Positions 58,477 through 64,000 of a DNA stretch of 64,000 nucleotides are shown here, in pieces. Below the pieces are notes generated by a model, which had not been told where the DNA came from, made no database searches, and was given only the letters and a program-made list of their open reading frames with translations. A program made the position numbers and the translations under genes. How positions within the stretch are numbered: the first letter of the stretch is position 1; each line of letters opens with the position of its first letter. Source of the DNA: Mytilus trossulus (Eukaryota; Mollusca; Bivalvia; Mytilida; Mytilidae); NCBI RefSeq assembly GCF_036588685.1, contig NC_086386.1:44067878-44131877 (forward strand), read 5' to 3'.

Positions 58477-61400
58477 ATGATCGAGTCTTGGGATATTCGT
58501 CAACTGTAAGTCTGTGTTAATTTTCTAATTGTTTAGGAATTGACTAGAAATATTTAGAGACAATGTAGCCCTGCATGTAGTTTAACTTTATTAACAACAC
58601 AATCCGACATACACTGTGGTTTCATTTTAATTCCAATTGCACATGGCATTCAATAACCAGAAAACATTTGTATAAGTATATTGAAGTTTTATAATTGATT
58701 TTAATACGAACATTATGAACAAATACATATCATTGAGATGTAAAATTCAACAACATGAAAATGCATTTGTTAAAATATTTCTAGATAACTCAAACGAAGG
58801 AAACAGTCAACAGCCTTAATTTTAACAGTGCACCGAAAGCATGTCCTGATAATATCGCCAAGTTTTGGAAAAATACCACCGGAGACCTGCAGGCCCTAGG
58901 AATGCATTTAGATGACACCATTACAGTAACTTTTGGAATAAAGAAATCTCCAGTAATTGACACAAAAAAATCAAACCCTGTACAAGCAGCAGCCAATAAT
59001 TTAGGTGGCGGTCACCATGCAGTGATTTTAAAACTAGAAGATAAAGACAAGTGCACCATTTTCTACATTTGAAAATGCCTGTACCAAGTCAGGAATATGA
59101 CAGTTCTTGTCCATTCGTTTTTGATGCGTTTTGTTTTTTGATTTTGCCATGTGATTATGGACTTTCCAAATTGATTTTCCTCTGAGTTCAGTATTTTTGT
59201 GATTTTACTTTTTAAACTTGAACTTATAGTTGACGAAGACGTATGTTCTGTTAAGAAGAACTTCAAATGTCCGAATGAGGAATGTAACTTTCAAACCTCC
59301 TTTTTTTCAAAACTGGCCAACCATCATTTTTTGGAACACGTCGGTCCAGAAGGAGAAAATATTCATTACGAGTGTTGTGGTCATGCATTTAGAAATTTTC
59401 AGTCTTATTGTCAGCATCAATATACAAATCATTCAACTAAAGGGGAAATACAATTAAAATTTTATCACATTCGGGAAAACAATTTTGAGAATTTTCTAGA
59501 TCATGTTCAGTATTTTGGAGCATACAAGAAAAACACAACTTTAAGACAGGTGATGCAGTGTGCAGTTGACATTATTTTAAACTTTGGTAGATATTGGGTC
59601 TACTGCTGGAACTGTCAGGATTTTGCAACTTGGTTGCTTGTCCTAGTTGGAGTTCCTCTGAGAAATGTAGATCCTACATTAGCAGACAAACTTACAGGAT
59701 CTGGTACAAAAATTAATGCAAGGTCAATACAGCAAAGTAAGGAATCGTATTTATAAAAAACACACAATGAACTTGAGATGCATGATTTAACAGACTGGAA
59801 AGGAGGTACTATTTGCGGTGAAAGCGGATGTAAATTTTTACCACCCATGTCACTGGAAGCATTAATACGGCATACAAAGGTTGCACACAATGGCGACAAT
59901 ATATCAGGTTTGCAAGCCGTATAATACCATTTATTTTAGAACTATTAAGATAACAAAATTAAAATATATTCATTTAGAACTAAGTTTTTTTTATGCATAA
60001 TGATACATTCTGTTGCAACGTTATTCTTTTTTAAAATAGATCTTTAGAATTTCTTTTATTGTGCAAACATGAATAAAAATCCGCTAAATTGAATATAATT
60101 AAAAATACGCCACATTGTACAAAATGTTTCAGGTTCATCAATGGATGATATGTTCGATGATTTCCTGTACACTGTGTCTGGGAGTCATATGGACATTAAT
60201 TTAGATGTTAAATTAAAAAGAAAATATTCTCTCTATCAGCTCCGTGGTACTGATATATGCTCCCATACGTCGATTGTATTTAGTCCATGGACTTCAAGCA
60301 TTGAATCTAACATTCACAAATACGATTTTTATCACACAGCAGAAATGGTAATAGATGGTACAAAACGCAAACCTCTGGTGAGACCAATAACTGAAGAACG
60401 CCATGTAGAAAACTTGAGGTACATTTGTCATATAGATATTTCGACGGAAGAACTCTTAGACTATATGAATGTGATTTACAAAATAACATTTAAATATTCA
60501 TCAGATGAAAGTTGTATGGCATTTTTTGTGAACTTGCTGGCTGCTTTGAGATACTTTCGTGAAAGGAAAATTGTAGTTTCATCAATTAACGAGGGTCTTT
60601 TGGCAGAATATGAAAATTACAGAAGACTGACAGACATTAAAAAACGACGAAATGCTTTATTAAAAATAATTGATTTTTTTTCACTGAATCAAGAGTTTCA
60701 AGGGGAGATACAAGTTTGGAAATCTTCCTTTATTTACGATTTTCCGAAATGCAGCACAAAAACGTCGTCCGAAAAGTTAAAAGTATATGCAAATGCTATA
60801 AAACATTTAACTGCAACAAAATTCAATGAAATGCAAAGATCAGGTAGAGAAAAATGGGTAAGTCTTCATCCACTGATATCAATGTTTTTGATGTCATTCA
60901 ATACGATAGGAGAGTTGTTTTTGTCCATGTATTTCGTTTTCACTGTACTTCTTATACTAAGCTTTGGATTACCGTTGCTACCAAAAAAGGATATGAATGG
61001 ATTAAAATTATGTTTACAGTATATAAGGCAACCTCACGAATGGCTAAACATACCTGTAATAGTACGTAATCTTATGTTTATAATATCACTAATAGTTCTA
61101 GCATACGAAGCTGTAAAAGATGACTCAGTGCTAATGTCAGCTTTCATTATGCAGTACTTATGGATAATTTGCATTACATTAGAATAAGATGTATCTAAAC
61201 GAGTTCTCACTATCCATGAAATGACCCTTAAAAACGTCCCTAAGCGTATAGTTCAGTTGATACATCTTGGCATAAGGAACAACATTTTCAGATTCCCTGT
61301 TGCTGTTGTCTTAGTCATACCCTTATCACCTTGTCCGTATGTGATTTGCTGTCTTATTATTTTGATAATAATAATTTGTTCTTTAAGAAAAGTTGGTGAA

Positions 61401-61955
61401 TATCTTCTCACTGGGGGACTCTCAATTAGTCTTTTTACATGTCAATATGTAAGAATAACAAATCATTGCATTGTATTCCTATATATGTTGGCAATCGCCA
61501 GCATTGGTATCCAAGGAGTCATTCGTATAACGGTTTTTCAATTCTCAAATTATCACTGTTTTGCTATTTATATATACACAAGTTTATCATGGTATAGACC
61601 ACAGAAAAATAACTTAATCATCTGTAGAAATATGGCCACTACTTATAATACTGCTGTTGAAAGAGATATCATAAAATCACATGAAAAGAAATTGCTTAGT
61701 TCATGGTTATCAATTTTTCACTCATCAGTATTATTTTCAATGCTCACGCTCCATGCGATTTGTTTAGTACCAGTTATATGTGTATGCATTTTTGATGTAC
61801 ATACTTGTTTATGTATCACATTTATTACCCTTTATGTGCATTGTCTCTTGCTTTATTTCACTATTGACCTTCGATATGTTATCAAAGAGCTTTTCAGTGG
61901 TCCGTTAGAAAAGTACACACTTCTCAATCAAACAGATAAAACTAAAATTTCCTAA
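58477..61955 (+). pseudogene. Zinc-finger, papain-fold, multi-pass membrane protein gene, probably broken
   Basis: Proposed exons are 58477-58505, 58829 to about 59066, about 59229-59736, 59794-59907 and 60133-61955. Exon 1 starts MIESWDIRQL and splices in phase to 'APKACPDN'. The first part resembles an LRAT/NlpC-like permuted papain fold: 'LDDTITVTF', then 'GGGHHAVIL' (candidate His), and later 'YWVYCWNCQDFATWL' with the candidate nucleophile Cys in an NCxxF motif. Two C2H2 fingers (59265-59430) sit between these halves and a third CGESGC...H.....H finger follows (59815-59890). Next comes a helical region (about 60430-60700) vaguely like a death-fold, then about six or seven hydrophobic spans to the end. 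Damage: a repeat inserted at 59070-59213, an in-frame TAA at 59754 (avoidable by a 57-base intron) and an in-frame TAA at 61185. The frame stays open and hydrophobic for 255 codons past the second TAA. The family and function are unknown to me. Confidence 0.65.
59070..59213 (+). mobile_element. Short mussel repeat inserted in the papain-fold gene
   Basis: The block from 'gaaaatgcctgtaccaagtc' to 'gtgattttacttttt' is wording I recall as a very common element in mussel transcript ends (recall, not search). It begins at the point where the coding frame after 'CTIFYI' stops, and it separates the two halves of the papain-like domain. Whether it sits in an intron or in a former exon is open. Confidence 0.5.
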
Positions 61956-64000
61956 CCCAGTGTATTGAAAAATCTTATTCCAGAAATTGAAATTGCAAGC
62001 AAGAACATTTGTTATAAAGTTAATGGATGATGCAAGTTTAATAGTACGAATATGAATGTATAGCAAAGTCAGACCCTCAAAATGATGAATTTTCATTCCA
62101 TTTTGTTACAATTTCTGTAATTACAGCCAAAACTTTTCTATAAAAGAGGGACGGAAGATACCAAAGGGATAGTCAAACTCATACATCTAAAACAAACTGA
62201 CAACGCCATGGCTAAAAATGAAAAAGACAAACAGAAAAACAATAGTACACATGACACAACATAGAAAACTAAAGTATAAACAACACGAACCCCTCCAAAA
62301 ACTAGGGGTGATCTCAGGTGCTCCGGAAGGGTAAGCAGATCCTGCTCCACATGTGGCACCCGTCGTGTTGCTTTTGTGATTACAAATCCGGTAAATAGTC
62401 TAATTCGGTAGGTCACATTCATGAAAGGGAAGGGGATTGTAGTTACGACGTAAGGAACATATCCGATATCATTTGTGAAATGGTTATTCCATAACGGTCA
62501 ACCAACTCGTGATGGCGTCCGTAAAATTTACGAAGGGATGATTTCAACTTCACCATTTGGAACTCTTGGTTTAATAGCTTCCTTGTAAGCAGCAACCCTC
62601 TATCAAGAAAATCATGCAAGCACGGGAATATCGTATCAATTGGGAGATATATACCCCGTATGCAGGTGCTGCTGGAATGTTGCTACTTAGAAGATTCAAT
62701 ACTATTTTTATGATATTAGCATAACAAATCTCATTAAATTACATTCGAACTATCTATTTAAAACATGTATGTATTTATCCTGTAAGATGTATTTATACGA
62801 TGTGAATGAAGCAGTTTTCAGAAAGAAAAAAAATCAAGAATGACTGGATTGCTCAACACGTATTGTGAGTTTATATAATAAAGTATTAATCATTACGTGT
62901 TTTTTTTATGAATGGTACATAATTTTGTGTAACAAACATTTTTGCTAACTACTCGACATACAGTGATGTAAGACCTATATATGTATAGGCTTATGCACTG
63001 CTGAAGCCCGTGCAATTTCCCCGACAATATTGAGGATAAACCTGAACGTGAGGCGTAAGCTACGATCTTAATAACCTTGACCCTTTTTTGAACCAGTTTT
63101 CAAGTATTGAAAGGATTGAGTAGAATATCATTAACGGTAATCATATTAATGCACCAGATGCGCATTTCAACACTTAATATCTCTTCCGTGATGCTCAAGA
63201 ACCAAATTCTTTTAAAAATCAAAGAAACCGTAGATAAAAAAAGAAGCTGTGGTATGATTGCTAATGAGACAACTCTCCACAAGAGACCAAATGACAAAGA
63301 AATTAACAAGTATAGGTCATTGAGCAAAGCACAAACCGCGTAGTCAGCTATAAAAGGCCCCGAAATGACAAATATAAACGCACATTACCAAAAAGGACAA
63401 AAATGTAAAGCCAAAGTCGGGAAAGGAATCAGAGCTTTGCATTAGGATGATATATTCCTTAACTTTAAATAACTTCTAATCATATGTAACAGCAAATTTT
63501 GATATCAGAAAATCCGTATTTTCATGTCAGTACCAAAGTACTACCTCCTGTGCTGGTGATACCATCGGGGACTAACAGCAGAATACGTTTGTTATCAAGA
63601 ATATTTGTATAGTAAATATGTGAATCAAGCACAGCTATATATGTGCCATTTAATATTTCAGTGGCTCTCATATTTGAATTTTTAAGTTACCAAAAAAAAA
63701 ACCAACCCCATTAGTTAAATATATCCATGTAGAGATAAAGCATGATCTGCATTCCCTTCTGGAACACCTGAGATCATCGCAGGTTTTTGTTGGGGTTCGT
63801 GTTGTTCATCATCTAGTTTTCTATGTTTATTGTTGATGGTCTTTTAGTATTTTTCTTTTTGTTGTTCATTGGATTGTCAGATTTTTTCGACTGATGATTT
63901 TGGATGATTCTTTGGTATATTCTGCATCTCTTTCAGATGTCAGATAACAACAAAGTAAATGATAAAACTTGAGAAAAAGGCTACAGTAGTTTACCAATGT
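61956..64000. other. Repeat-rich flank
   Basis: The segment 62140-62690 (minus) and 63740-63900 (plus) share a repeat marked by 'acctgagatca', 'ggggttcgtgttgtt' and 'tagttttctatgtt'. The segment 63230-63385 is a minus-strand copy of the 'gttgtctcattggca' family. Nothing else was recognised, and no gene was seen up to the window edge. Confidence 0.55.

Noticed and set aside
58790-58996. 68-codon minus-strand frame opposite the papain-like exon
   Set aside because: It is a shadow of the plus-strand coding sequence, which has clear protein character and matching splice sites.
60141-60143. ATG at 60141 as the start of a separate gene
   Set aside because: An acceptor at 60132 joins in phase to the donor at 59908, and the frame carries on from the zinc-finger exon, so this Met is internal.

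Overview
The window is animal nuclear DNA, AT-rich and intron-rich. It looks like a bivalve mollusc, most likely a marine mussel (Mytilus or a close relative). The organism call rests on the dense load of short repeats whose wording I recognise from mussel sequence (for example the 'gttgtctcattggca' family and the 'gtgagctt...tcacttggcgtccgtcgtcg' family). It comes from memory, not from a search.

Layout. 1-7.4 kb: no gene seen, only repeats (a tRNA-derived SINE head, a foldback element, a 150-bp duplication). 7.64-10.18 kb (+): one uninterrupted 846-codon reading frame. It joins a SWAP-70/DEF6-type N-terminus and PH domain to calmodulin-like EF-hands and a C-terminal cupin-like domain. 10.3-20.8 kb: repeat-rich spacer. 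20.88-34.64 kb (-): a complete 13-coding-exon gene for mitochondrial asparaginyl-tRNA synthetase (NARS2, 486 aa), rebuilt exon by exon. 34.96-50.46 kb (+): a complete gene for LAMTOR1 (Ragulator p18, 162 aa in the six-exon form). These two genes are divergent, with 319 bp between their start codons. An intact 1262-codon LINE ORF2 (APE endonuclease, reverse transcriptase, C-terminal zinc knuckle) lies antisense inside LAMTOR1 intron 1. 50.5-54.6 kb: spacer and repeats, with a short orphan coding-like piece at 54.6 kb. 55.2-55.8 kb (+): a decayed partial copy of the next gene. 58.48-61.96 kb (+): a multi-exon gene, probably broken. It encodes an LRAT/NlpC-like permuted papain fold carrying C2H2 zinc fingers, a helical region and a multi-pass membrane C-terminus. 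62-64 kb: repeats.

How the parts relate. NARS2 charges mitochondrial tRNA-Asn and LAMTOR1 anchors the Ragulator-Rag-mTORC1 platform on lysosomes, so the shared promoter would join mitochondrial translation to nutrient sensing. Both genes carry minisatellites that copy a splice junction: a 12-unit, 58-bp array repeats the NARS2 exon-2 donor, and a 3-unit, 69-bp array repeats the LAMTOR1 last acceptor. The most novel protein architectures are the SWAP70-EF-cupin fusion and the zinc-finger/papain-fold/membrane protein with its decayed tandem copy. No RNA gene, CRISPR array or operon was seen.
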